Positions 38,648-46,990 of a stretch of 64,000 nucleotides of DNA are shown piece after piece. The position numbers were made by a program, and so were the translations under genes. The stretch's first letter is position 1; each line of letters opens with the position of its first letter. The DNA is from Bacteroidota bacterium (GTDB taxonomy: Bacteria > Bacteroidota > Bacteroidia > B-17B0 > Aurantibacillaceae). Location: NCBI GenBank assembly GCA_013298715.1, contig JAAFIQ010000002.1, forward strand, positions 124,001-188,000, given 5' to 3'. The notes beneath the pieces were generated by a model. That model searched no databases and was not told the DNA's origin. It worked only from the letters and a program-made list of their open reading frames with translations.

Positions 38648-38967
38648 ATTAAAGGGTTGATTAACAATACATTGTGGCGAGTAGCAAATTTTTGGGGTAA
38701 ATGACAAGAATTGCATTAGTTTTGGGGTAGGATGCAAAGATAGAAAACAAGAATTTCAGGAGTTTGAGTTATTTTTTGTGAATAAATGCTCAAGTTAAAT
38801 TTTATATAATGAATAAAAAGCATGAAATGAGAGCCTATTTGTTTTGAAATTAAGCTAAGTTTTAGTATTTTTATTTATTAAAAACGTTCTTTTGCTAGTC
38901 TTTGAATTGTGGCTTTTCTCATGTATTACGTGTTTTGAGGCTTACAAATAGAGTATATGAAATTTGA
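38648..38967. other. Non-coding stretch with nothing recognised
   Basis: About 320 AT-rich bases between the promoter of the membrane protein and the second accessory patch. No open frame, hairpin or repeat is convincing here. Confidence 0.5.
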
Positions 38968-39126
38968 AGAACAGGCTGCGTTGGCAACTTGGCGACTCGT
39001 TCTCAAGCGACAGATTTTGGCGGCACCAACAGATATCCTTTAAAACCAAGAACTGATAGATTTTTATCTTACGATCCTTTAAATTTTGGAAATAGCGAAT
39101 ATCGTAATAACTGGCTTTATAAATAG
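38968..39126 (+). pseudogene. C-terminal gene remnant containing a degenerate copy of the 690-bp array repeat
   Basis: A 53-codon open stretch without a start, reading VGNLATRSQATDFGGTNRYP and later DRFLSYDPLNFGNSEYRNNW. The first part (38975-39000) matches about 25 of 30 bases of the repeat at 39670 and 40356. Its stop ends 3 bases before the ATG at 39130, the tight spacing seen for toxin-immunity pairs, so it may be the tail of a lost toxin-like gene. That reading is speculative; the repeat itself could be non-coding DNA open in several frames. Confidence 0.45.
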
Positions 39127-39129
39127 AAA

Positions 39130-39564
39130 ATGAAATATTTAACGAAATTACTTTTATTAATTATACTTACGAATTTTAGTAGCTGCGATCCTTCTGATAA
39201 TCGTTTGCGATTATATAATCAAACTAAATATAGTTACGAGTATGATGTAATAATGGATTGTAACTTAGATAGTCTACATTATTATTTTAACAGTGATTTT
39301 TTACACCCATTTGATTCAACTGTATACGGTTCTATGTCAAGATGGGAACTCGAATTTAAAGATTCGAAAACAAATCAAATTACAATATTACTTATGTATG
39401 ATGATTCTACAAATTATTATAGAATGAAATATGATTCAGTTTAGAAGTTTTTAAGACTTAAACAAAATTACAAAATTCGTAAGTTCACACAAAAACAATT
39501 AGATAGTTGCAATTGGAAAATAACAGTAACAGACGATAGTATATGGAGTCCTAAAAATTATTAA
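39130..39564 (+). pseudogene. Small lipoprotein gene interrupted by an in-frame TAG
   Basis: Signal peptide with lipobox-like TNFSSC, then a short beta-rich domain (RLRLYNQTKYSYEYDV). A TAG at 39442-39444 ends the product at 104 residues, but the same frame continues for 39 more sensible codons (RKFTQKQLDSCNWKITVTDD) to a TAA at 39562. The full 144-residue length would equal that of the neighbour at 39819 (147 residues), whose end has a comparable layout (KHYRKYANKRDSLIITAD). It is probably a recent nonsense mutation; the 104-residue form could still be made. Function unknown, possibly an immunity-type lipoprotein. Confidence 0.6.
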
Positions 39565-39589
39565 GCCCTGCACATTTCCAATAATTATT

Positions 39590-39699
39590 AAATGAAAATA
39601 AAAAATGGGATATGGAAAAATTTCGGTGGCTCAGGGTTACAAACCCAGTTCGCGAACAGTTGCGGCGCGGCGGCGTTGGAGGCTTTTCCGATTCGTTCG
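39590..39699 (+). repeat. GC-rich array repeat, copy 1
   Basis: The first 96 bases (39590-39685) are identical to 40276-40371; after a 1-base indel, CGATTCGTTCG continues the match. The core GCGGCGCGGCGGCGTTGGAG is far more GC-rich than its surroundings. All three forward frames are open through it, including a short one starting MEKFRWLRVTNPVREQ, so no frame can be preferred. Confidence 0.85.
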
Positions 39700-39818
39700 C
39701 AACCATAGACAATATCCATACAATCTGAGAAATTCTTATTTTCCTTACACAAGTAAAGCTAATGAAGCAAGATTGTACATGAATATTTTTTTAATGTTTA
39801 ATAAAAAGTAGTAAAGAT

Positions 39819-40262
39819 ATGTTCAAAATCAATTTCTTAATATTAACGCTAATTTCGATTGTTATTCTGTTCATTTTCCAGGCGTGTATAGTTCCTGTAG
39901 AAAAATATTACACAGATATAAGAATAAAAAATAATACCAACGACACTCTATTGTTTATGGGAGGTAATTTAATTCATCCAGACATTTCAGGCTATATGAG
40001 ATATGAGCGTGTTAAATTTTTGCTAAATAAAAATAATGTATCATTACCTAAGACAATAATTTACTTTCAGGAAAAGTTTAATTCTAAAAATTATTGCGAA
40101 AATAATGAAACAGAAAGTTTAAAATTGGTTTACACAACAATTAAACATTACAGAAAGTATGCGAATAAACGAGATAGTTTAATTATAACAGCGGATTCAG
40201 TAATTAAAAAATGTAGCGCTGTAGAAAATGATGATTGGATAATAGAAATTAATCCTCATTAG
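39819..40262 (+). CDS. Small hypothetical lipoprotein
   Basis: 147 residues. Hydrophobic leader (NFLILTLISIVILFIFQAC) with a lipobox-like end, then a beta-rich domain DIRIKNNTNDTLLFMGG and a Lys-rich segment before a C-terminal strand (DDWIIEIN). It resembles the interrupted lipoprotein at 39130 in length and layout. It is bracketed by array repeat copies 1 and 2. No family is recognised; similar single-domain lipoproteins near toxin remnants can be immunity proteins, which I only suggest. Confidence 0.6.
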   Translation: MFKINFLILTLISIVILFIFQACIVPVEKYYTDIRIKNNTNDTLLFMGGNLIHPDISGYMRYERVKFLLNKNNVSLPKTIIYFQEKFNSKNYCENNETESLKLVYTTIKHYRKYANKRDSLIITADSVIKKCSAVENDDWIIEINPH

Positions 40263-40275
40263 TTCTATGACCATA

Positions 40276-40384
40276 AAATGAAAATAAAAAATGGGATATG
40301 GAAAAATTTCGGTGGCTCAGGGTTACAAACCCAGTTCGCGAACAGTTGCGGCGCGGCGGCGTTGGAGGCTTGGCGATTCGTTCG
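40276..40384 (+). repeat. GC-rich array repeat, copy 2
   Basis: Identical to copy 1 over 96 bases and 686 bases downstream of it. A 42-codon open frame (MKIKNGIWKNFGGSGLQ...) runs through it and stops at 40404-40406, overlapping an ATG of the next frame. Confidence 0.85.
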
Positions 40385-40453
40385 TAATTTCGTTTTTGTT
40401 AACTGATGAAATTTTTAAACCAGTTTTTCTTTGTTAAATATGGTTTTCATAAA

Positions 40454-40888
40454 ATGAGAAATATATTTATAGCAACATTATTATTATTATTTTGTTCGAA
40501 ATTATTTTCGCAAAACTGTACTTTAACAATTAATGAAGTAACTTTTAATCGTGAAAAATCTGTTTATGAAGTGAATGCAAGGTTCAAATTTTTTGAAAAA
40601 TCGAAAATAAAATTGGTTCAAGAAATTGATTGTTTTTCGTTCGATTATTACTTTGTTCTTTACGATTCTTTAAAACCATTTCGCTGTAATTTATTAATCA
40701 AAGGATTTCCTCCTAAGAGAAAAGAGTTTAAAACTTTTAGAAAGGGGATGCAGTATAATATAAGGTTTCTTATCTCTATTGATAATGTCATACAACTAAC
40801 AAATGGAAAAGTTAAACAAAATGATAAAAAAATAATGTTGCAAATTTTTTATAAGAATAATTGGTTTGATGAAAAAATTTTTGTTTAA
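40454..40888 (+). CDS. Small hypothetical secreted protein
   Basis: 144 residues from the ATG at 40454, chosen because it gives a clear signal peptide (MRNIFIATLLLLFCSKLFSQ); the frame also has an ATG at 40406 that overlaps the stop of the repeat-borne short ORF, which would add 16 residues. The mature part is a Lys- and Phe-rich beta domain (CTLTINEVTFNREKSVYEVN) with 3 Cys. No recognised family. It is the third small exported gene in the ~690-bp repeat array. Confidence 0.55.
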   Translation: MRNIFIATLLLLFCSKLFSQNCTLTINEVTFNREKSVYEVNARFKFFEKSKIKLVQEIDCFSFDYYFVLYDSLKPFRCNLLIKGFPPKRKEFKTFRKGMQYNIRFLISIDNVIQLTNGKVKQNDKKIMLQIFYKNNWFDEKIFV

Positions 40889-40966
40889 AGCTTGAGTAGT
40901 AATTTAAGTGAATTACCTAAAATTGAAAATTAACACGGTAGTGTCTCAAAATGTCAAATGATAATG

Positions 40967-40995
40967 AATGAAAATAAAAGATGAGATATGGGAAA
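40967..40995 (+). repeat. GC-rich array repeat, truncated copy 3 (5' part only)
   Basis: AATGAAAATAAAAGATGAGA and following bases match the first ~28 bases of copies 1 and 2 with 3 changes, 690 bases after copy 2. The GC-rich core is missing. Confidence 0.65.
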
Positions 40996-41001
40996 GCAAA
41001 C

Positions 41002-41024
41002 TTGTTATATGAACCTTATAACAA
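41002..41024 (-). terminator. Possible hairpin after the cyanophycin synthetase gene
   Basis: Arms TTGTTATA/TATAACAA with a 7-base loop, 30 bases beyond the stop of the gene read on the minus strand. It lacks a good T-run, so it is only a weak candidate. Confidence 0.3.
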
Positions 41025-41053
41025 ATCAAGCTTCCAAACCTTAGCGGTTAAAA

Positions 41054-43669
41054 CTATCCAACTCTTTCCTTTTCTAAATAAGAATTTACAACTTCAATGG
41101 CATTATCTATAACGTCGCTTAATGCAACTATATATGTTCCTGGTTTTGCAATGCTGAAGGCGTGTTTTAGCGCTTCAATTTCTTTAGGTACGTATTCGTA
41201 AGACATGTTTGCATTTACTTCTTTTATCCCTTCCACTAATAAGTCTACAATTTCTTGTGCTTGGCGGCCACGTAAAAATTTATCTTGACGAATAATTATG
41301 TGATCAAACATTTGTGCAGAAATTCTTCCCATATCCCTAATATCGTCATCGCGTCTGTCGCCGGTACCCGTTATAATTCCAATTTTTGCAGGCGAATCAA
41401 TCGTTGATAAAAATTCTTTTATTCCTCTAAATCCATCTGCATTGTGCGCAAAATCTATCATCACTTTATATTCTTTAAAATCAAAAATATTCATCCTTCC
41501 AGGTGTTTGTGCCGCCGATGGGATAAAGGTTTCTAAACTTGTTGCAATATCTTCAGTTGCAAAACCGTAAACATAAGAGGCTAAGGTGGCAGCTAATACA
41601 TTTTGAATCATAAAAGAAACACGGCCTCCAAATGTTAGTGGCACGTTTGTTACTTTTTGCACTCTGAATTTCCAATCGCCTTTTTTAATGGTAATAAACC
41701 CATTTTCATAAATGGCTGCTATTCCTCCTTTTTTGCAATGTTCTTTAATTACAGAATTATTTTCATTCATGCTAAAATAAGCAACACGGCAATTAACCTC
41801 TTTGCTCACCCCTACACAGTAATCATTATCGGCGTTCAGCACAACATAGCCATCGCGCTTTACACTTTCGGCCACAACACCTTTTACACGTGCCATATCT
41901 TTTAACGTGTGAATGTCAGATAAGCCCATGTGGTCTTCTTGAATATTTGTAATTACAGCAACATCGCATCTGCTAAATCCCAAACCTGAACGTAGGATGC
42001 CACCACGTGCAGTTTCTAAAACTGCAAACTCTACTGTTGGATCTTTTAAAATAAATTCTGCACTTATAGGTCCTGTTGTATCACCTTTAGTAAGCATGGA
42101 GTTACCAACATAAATACCATCGCTGGTTGTAAAGCCAACTTTGTAGCCATTGTTTTTTACAATGTGTGCAATTAATCGCGTTGTTGTTGTTTTACCATTA
42201 GTTCCAGTAACTGCAATTATTGGAATTCTGCATGATTTACCGGTTGGGTAGAGCATATCAATTACGGGTGCAGCTACATTGCGCGGTAATCCTTTAGCAG
42301 GTGCTAAGTGCATACGAAAGCCTGGTGCAGCATTTACTTCTAAAACCACACCGCCAGTGGTTTCTAAAGGTTCGCTAAGGTTAGATGCCATAATATCAAT
42401 ACCACAAATATCTAAACCTATTATGCGTGATATTCTTTCACAAATAACTATGTTGTGTGGGTGAACAATATCCGTAACATCGGTAGAAGTGCCACCAGTA
42501 CTGAGGTTTGCGGTTCCTTTTAAATAACACAACTCATCTTTCTTTAAAATTGTATCTAAGGTATAATTCTTTTTTGCTAGCTGTTCTGTAGTTTCTCTAT
42601 CAATACTAATTTCTGTTAGTACATTTTCATGTCCGTAACCTCTTCGTGGATCTAGGTTTTCGTTATCTATTAATTGCTGAATAGTTGAAATCCCATCGCC
42701 AATTATATGCGCTGGTTCTCTTAATGCAGCTGCAATAAAACGATTATTAATTACTAATACTCTAAAATCATAACCATTAATAAATTTTTCAATAATAATT
42801 CTGCGCGAATATTTTTTTGCATGGTTAAATGCTTCCTTTGCTTCTTCAACTGTTTTTACGTTAATGGATGCGCCTTTGCCATGATTGCCATCTAAGGGTT
42901 TAAATACCAGAGGAAAACCAACGGCGACAATCGCACTTTCTAAATCATCAGGGTTAGAGATACAAACTCCTTTAGCTACAGGGATTGCCGCATCTTTTAA
43001 TAAGCGCTTGGTTTCATCTTTGTTGCTTGCTAAATCTACTGCAATGGAGCTAGTTCTATCTGTCATAGTTGCCCTAAAGCGCACTTGATTTTTGCCATAA
43101 CCCAGCTGCACTAAAGACTCTGAGTTAACGCGTATAAAAGGAATATCGCGTGCAATGGCTTCATCTACAATAGAACCAGTACTTGGACCAAAACGCACAT
43201 TCTCTCTTAATTCACGCATTTTTCTTACGTCAGCATCTATATCATAATCTGTGCCAGCAATAAGCGCTTCTGCAATTTTTACTGCGGCTTTTGCAGCATA
43301 AACACCAACCTCTTCTTCCATATACGAAAAAACAACATTGTAAACGCCTTTGGTACCGGTGCCTCTGGTTCTTCCAAAGCCACATTCCATTCCAGCTAGT
43401 GTTTGTAATTCTAAGGCAATATGTTCAATTACGTGTCCCATCCAAGTACCTTCGGCAACCCTCACAAAAAAACCACCTTCTTTATTTTCGGAGCATCTAT
43501 GGCTTATTAAACTTGGCATTAGTTGTTGTAATCTTTCAGCAAAGCCATTTATTTTGTTGGTGGGTTGTTCTTCTAACGCCTCTAAATCGAGTTTCATTAC
43601 AATTAGTTTTTTACGGGATATAGACCAATAGTTTGGCCCACGCATAACTTTAATTTCAATGATTTCCAT
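41054..43669 (-). CDS. cphA: Cyanophycin synthetase
   Basis: 871 residues, the family's usual length. It makes cyanophycin (an Asp backbone with Arg side chains) using ATP. N-terminal domain with the hallmark MRGPNYWSI; ATP-grasp domain (~210-470) with VFKPLDGNHGKGASINV and DICGIDIMA; Mur-ligase-like domain (~490 onward) with P-loop VTGTNGKTTTTRLI and NIQEDHMGL, then the C-terminal Mur domain (IDFAHNADGF, GTGDRRDDDIRDMG). The start is supported by the conserved N-terminus. It is divergent from cyanophycinase and close to the isoaspartyl peptidase, giving synthesis and breakdown in one locus. Confidence 0.96.
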   Translation of the reverse strand: MEIIEIKVMRGPNYWSISRKKLIVMKLDLEALEEQPTNKINGFAERLQQLMPSLISHRCSENKEGGFFVRVAEGTWMGHVIEHIALELQTLAGMECGFGRTRGTGTKGVYNVVFSYMEEEVGVYAAKAAVKIAEALIAGTDYDIDADVRKMRELRENVRFGPSTGSIVDEAIARDIPFIRVNSESLVQLGYGKNQVRFRATMTDRTSSIAVDLASNKDETKRLLKDAAIPVAKGVCISNPDDLESAIVAVGFPLVFKPLDGNHGKGASINVKTVEEAKEAFNHAKKYSRRIIIEKFINGYDFRVLVINNRFIAAALREPAHIIGDGISTIQQLIDNENLDPRRGYGHENVLTEISIDRETTEQLAKKNYTLDTILKKDELCYLKGTANLSTGGTSTDVTDIVHPHNIVICERISRIIGLDICGIDIMASNLSEPLETTGGVVLEVNAAPGFRMHLAPAKGLPRNVAAPVIDMLYPTGKSCRIPIIAVTGTNGKTTTTRLIAHIVKNNGYKVGFTTSDGIYVGNSMLTKGDTTGPISAEFILKDPTVEFAVLETARGGILRSGLGFSRCDVAVITNIQEDHMGLSDIHTLKDMARVKGVVAESVKRDGYVVLNADNDYCVGVSKEVNCRVAYFSMNENNSVIKEHCKKGGIAAIYENGFITIKKGDWKFRVQKVTNVPLTFGGRVSFMIQNVLAATLASYVYGFATEDIATSLETFIPSAAQTPGRMNIFDFKEYKVMIDFAHNADGFRGIKEFLSTIDSPAKIGIITGTGDRRDDDIRDMGRISAQMFDHIIIRQDKFLRGRQAQEIVDLLVEGIKEVNANMSYEYVPKEIEALKHAFSIAKPGTYIVALSDVIDNAIEVVNSYLEKERVG

Positions 43670-43768
43670 AAATTTTTTCGATTAGAATTGTTTTTTTAAA
43701 TGTAATGCTTGTTTTTTAAATAAACAATTAAGTGTTTAAAATAACTTAGCAACTATTTTATTAAATCA

Positions 43769-43798
43769 TTGAATATTGCATCAATTAGAATAGTTTTG
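43769..43798 (+). promoter_or_regulatory. Promoter of the cyanophycinase gene
   Basis: TTG (43769-43771), 19 bases, then TAGTTTTG (43791-43798), a full match to the Bacteroidota pattern, 13 bases before the ATG. Confidence 0.6.
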
Positions 43799-43811
43799 TG
43801 AAAAATAAACT

Positions 43812-44690
43812 ATGTTTTTACCTAAAGGAAAATTAATCATAATTGGCGGTTCTGTTGATAAAGGGAGTTTTACAGAACGAACAGAGGATTTGCAAGCAAA
43901 ATTAAAATTTTTTGAGCAAGGAATTTTAAACCGTATCATTACGGAATCTAAACATAAAACAGAATCTCGTATTGAGGTTATAACCACTGCAAGCAGTATA
44001 CCACAAGAAGTTGGGAGCGGTTACGTAAATGCGTTTCAACAATTTAATGTATCTAATACTGCCATACTAGATATTAGAACACGGGAAGAAGCAAACAGAC
44101 CTGAATACCTTGAGCGCTTAAGAAAGGCGGATGTAGTGATGTTTACTGGTGGCGATCAATTACGCTTATCATCTATTTTTGGAGGCACACAGTTTCATCA
44201 ATTATTGTTAGAGAAATATGAGAAAGAGGATTTTATAATTTCTGGTACGTCTGCTGGTGCAGCTGCAAGTTCTAATAATATGATTTACCAAGGAAGCAGC
44301 TCAGAAGCACTTTTAAAAGGCGAAGTTAAAATTACGGGTGGCTTGGGTTTTATAAACAATGTAATTATTGACACACATTTTGTACAGCGTGGAAGAATAG
44401 GCAGATTAATGTATGCATGTGCTAGCAATCCTATTAATCTGGGAATTGGCTTAGGAGAAGATACAGGACTTTTAATTTCTGATGGACATAAAATGGAAGC
44501 CATAGGCTCTGGTTTAGTAATTTTGGTAGACGCAACAAACATGCGTAACACGAATATTAGCGATGTAGAAATGGGAGAGCCTGTTTCAATAGAAAACTTA
44601 ACGGTTCACGTAATGTCTTACGGTGATAAATTTGAATTGAAAACAAAAAAATTGGAATTGAAAGAAATAAAAAAAGTTATTGAGGATTGA
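43812..44690 (+). CDS. cphB: Cyanophycinase (S51 family peptidase)
   Basis: 292 residues, cytoplasmic. It releases beta-Asp-Arg dipeptides from cyanophycin. Motifs: IIGGSVDKGSF at the start, MFTGGDQLRLSSIFGGT (~110), nucleophile Ser in SGTSAGAAASS (~residue 147) and the following GLGFINNVIIDTHFVQRGRIGRL, as in S51 serine peptidases. Transcribed away from cphA across a 142-base spacer that contains its promoter. It ends one base before the stop of the converging isoaspartyl peptidase gene. Confidence 0.95.
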   Translation: MFLPKGKLIIIGGSVDKGSFTERTEDLQAKLKFFEQGILNRIITESKHKTESRIEVITTASSIPQEVGSGYVNAFQQFNVSNTAILDIRTREEANRPEYLERLRKADVVMFTGGDQLRLSSIFGGTQFHQLLLEKYEKEDFIISGTSAGAAASSNNMIYQGSSSEALLKGEVKITGGLGFINNVIIDTHFVQRGRIGRLMYACASNPINLGIGLGEDTGLLISDGHKMEAIGSGLVILVDATNMRNTNISDVEMGEPVSIENLTVHVMSYGDKFELKTKKLELKEIKKVIED

Positions 44691-44691
44691 T

Positions 44692-45633
44692 TTATTTATA
44701 AATCCCAACAAACACTTCTCCATTCTCTTTTAAAGAGGCGCGGTACATGCCATCTGAGTTAAAAGGTAACTCTATGTTGCCAAATTTATCGAGTGCTATT
44801 AAACCACCTTCACCACCAATTTTAACCAGCTTATCCATTACCACAATTTGGCAAGCTTCTTTTAAACTTAAATTTTTGTATTCTATCAAGCACGAAATAT
44901 CATAAGCAACTACAGCTCTTAAAAATAATTCGCCATGCCCAGTGCAAGAAATGGCACAGGTTGCATTATTGGCATAAGTACCCGCACCAATTATTGGACT
45001 ATCGCCAATTCTTCCAAATTTTTTGTTGGTCATGCCGCCAGTAGATGTACCAGCAGCTAAATTGCCCGTTTTATCAATGGCCACGCAGCCCACCGTTCCA
45101 AACTTTTTTTCACCACTTTCATGAATATTTTCGGTATGATCTAAAACAATAGAGTTACTTTTTAGTGCTTGTTGTAATTGCTCATAACGAAGTTCAACAA
45201 AAAAATAATCCTCGTTCTCAAATTCGTGATTTACTTTTTTTGCAAAGTCTAAAGCGCCTTGTCCTGCTAACAACACATGCTCTGATTTTTCTTTTACAGC
45301 CCTTGCTAATGAAATTGGATTTTTAATTCCTGTAACGCCAGCCACTGCGCCAGCGGATAAGTCGGAGCCATTCATTATCGAAGCATCTAACTCATGCTTA
45401 CCACTGTGTGTAAACACAGCGCCTTTGCCCGCATTAAATAATGGATTGTTTTCTAATTCAATAATTGATTTTTCTACAGCATCTATACTTGAACCGCCTT
45501 TGCTTAAAATAGATTCACCTGCTTTAATGGCTGCGATTAATCCTGCTTTATAAAGTCTTTCTTTTTCCTCAGTCATGCTGCTTTTTAAAATGGTGCCAGC
45601 GCCACCGTGTATTGCAATAGCAAAATTTGTCAT
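44692..45633 (-). CDS. iaaA: Isoaspartyl peptidase/L-asparaginase (Ntn hydrolase)
   Basis: 313 residues, no signal peptide, so cytoplasmic. A plant-type asparaginase precursor that self-cleaves before the nucleophile Thr in KKFGTVGCVAID (~residue 180); GTSTGGMTNKKFGRIGDSP and GTYANN are the substrate-site loops. The N-terminus AIHGGAGTI is typical. Such enzymes split isoaspartyl dipeptides; next to cyanophycinase the expected substrate is beta-Asp-Arg, giving free Asp and Arg. The gene converges on cphB. The specific role is inferred from context; the family is certain. Confidence 0.93.
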   Translation of the reverse strand: MTNFAIAIHGGAGTILKSSMTEEKERLYKAGLIAAIKAGESILSKGGSSIDAVEKSIIELENNPLFNAGKGAVFTHSGKHELDASIMNGSDLSAGAVAGVTGIKNPISLARAVKEKSEHVLLAGQGALDFAKKVNHEFENEDYFFVELRYEQLQQALKSNSIVLDHTENIHESGEKKFGTVGCVAIDKTGNLAAGTSTGGMTNKKFGRIGDSPIIGAGTYANNATCAISCTGHGELFLRAVVAYDISCLIEYKNLSLKEACQIVVMDKLVKIGGEGGLIALDKFGNIELPFNSDGMYRASLKENGEVFVGIYK

Positions 45634-45710
45634 AGTATAAAGTTAGAATTTTTTTAGAATGAATTGTAGGTAAGAAATAATTATTAATTGTATTTTCAAC
45701 CACTTAAATT

Positions 45711-46139
45711 ATGGCACTTATTATTAAAAAATCAACATTACCAAATGCTGGTAAAGGGTTGTTTACAACTAAGGCAATTAGCAAAGACAGCAAGATTATA
45801 CAATACCGTGGCGAAATAATTGGTTACAACGAATACCGCCGTCGCGCAAGGAATGAAGTAGATCAATACTTATTTTATTTAAGACGTGATTTGTGTATTG
45901 ATTCAATGCACACCCCTCAGTATAAATCACGATACGCAAACGACGCCCAAGGATTTACTAAAATTAAGGGAGTTAAAAATAATAGTGATTATGTTATTTT
46001 TGGCGATAAATGTTTTATGGTTGCCACACGTAACATAAAAGCCGGCGAAGAGATTTTTGTTGATTACACAAACCATTATTGGAAGGCTATGAAGAAAAGG
46101 TTGAAACGAAAGACAAGTCCTAAATTGAAGAAAAAATAA
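45711..46139 (+). CDS. Small SET-domain protein (putative lysine methyltransferase)
   Basis: 142 residues forming little more than one SET domain: AGKGLFTTKAISKDSKIIQY (SAM-binding start), GEIIGYNEY, a RYANDAQGF block at the position of the conserved RxxNH/C motif, and GEEIFVDYTNHYW (the catalytic Tyr). A very basic tail (KKRLKRKTSPKLKKK) could bind nucleic acid. SET proteins methylate lysines, but in bacteria the targets are rarely known. The Asn of RFxNH is kept while His is Asp. It is transcribed away from iaaA. Confidence 0.85.
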   Translation: MALIIKKSTLPNAGKGLFTTKAISKDSKIIQYRGEIIGYNEYRRRARNEVDQYLFYLRRDLCIDSMHTPQYKSRYANDAQGFTKIKGVKNNSDYVIFGDKCFMVATRNIKAGEEIFVDYTNHYWKAMKKRLKRKTSPKLKKK

Positions 46140-46171
46140 AAATAGTACTTTCTAAATTTGTTTTAACTTGC

Positions 46172-46981
46172 CTAGTAGTCATCTAAATTCATATACAACT
46201 GTAGATTTTTATCTAACCAATCTGCAACAGCAAATTTATCACAATCTGGTGTTTGGCTTCCGAACCAAATTCGGCCTTTACCTTGGTTTGATGTTGTGAA
46301 ACTACTTTCGCCCGACATCAGTATCCTGGTACCAAATTGTTCCCAAACATCCTCTGAAACTGTTGATTCTAAGCATTTGCGCGATATTATAGGATTGTTG
46401 GTAACGTTACTTTCAAAAGAATTTCCATCAGAAATTGTTCCTTTTAGTACACCAGTATAGTATTGTCCGGTGGCTTTAAACCAATTTTTCATATCAACAT
46501 TAATGTTGCAATTAGTTTGGTTTATATAAGCTAAATTGAGATTCCCATTTATTTTTTTATATCGGTCTAAGTTGCTTTGTCCAAATTTTTCACCTCGCTT
46601 AAGTTTTAGATTTCCACTTACAACCATTTCATCTCGTTTGTAATTAAATTCTAGGTTAAATTCGCAAGCAGTATCTTTAATATTCCCAAGGTAGTGAATC
46701 ATAAATTTTCCGGCTCGTATTTTACCATCATTGTTTATTGGCCCTTTATCGCTTAAGAGGGTATCACTCGTTAAAGGGTTGTTATCCTTTTTTATGTAAA
46801 CAAATTTATCGGTACTTATAGAATCCATAACACGTGCCGCACAATCAATCATAGCGCTTAATTCAAGATAAGCTCTTACTGCAGACCTTGTTTCGCTGTA
46901 GTTATTAAATTGTGGAGCAACTTCTTTTTTGCAGGAAAATAAAAGGAGTAAAAGTAAGGTAAATAAAATTATAATTCTCAT
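46172..46981 (-). CDS. Hypothetical lipoprotein
   Basis: 269 residues with a textbook lipobox (LLLLFSCKK). The mature part is a beta-rich domain with an N-terminal helix (SAVRAYLELSAMIDCAARVM) and several Cys; it includes strands such as FMIHYLGNIKDTACEFNLEF. I recognise no family. It is 9 bases downstream of the gene at 46991 and forms the third gene of an envelope operon with two predicted outer-membrane proteins. Confidence 0.65.
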   Translation of the reverse strand: MRIIILFTLLLLLLFSCKKEVAPQFNNYSETRSAVRAYLELSAMIDCAARVMDSISTDKFVYIKKDNNPLTSDTLLSDKGPINNDGKIRAGKFMIHYLGNIKDTACEFNLEFNYKRDEMVVSGNLKLKRGEKFGQSNLDRYKKINGNLNLAYINQTNCNINVDMKNWFKATGQYYTGVLKGTISDGNSFESNVTNNPIISRKCLESTVSEDVWEQFGTRILMSGESSFTTSNQGKGRIWFGSQTPDCDKFAVADWLDKNLQLYMNLDDY

Positions 46982-46990
46982 ATTTTATAG

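Noticed and set aside
39605-39811. 68-codon frame through array repeat copy 1
   Set aside because: All three forward frames are open across the GC-rich repeat; the product is Arg-rich, unsupported by a start signal, and its first half occurs unchanged as DNA in copy 2.
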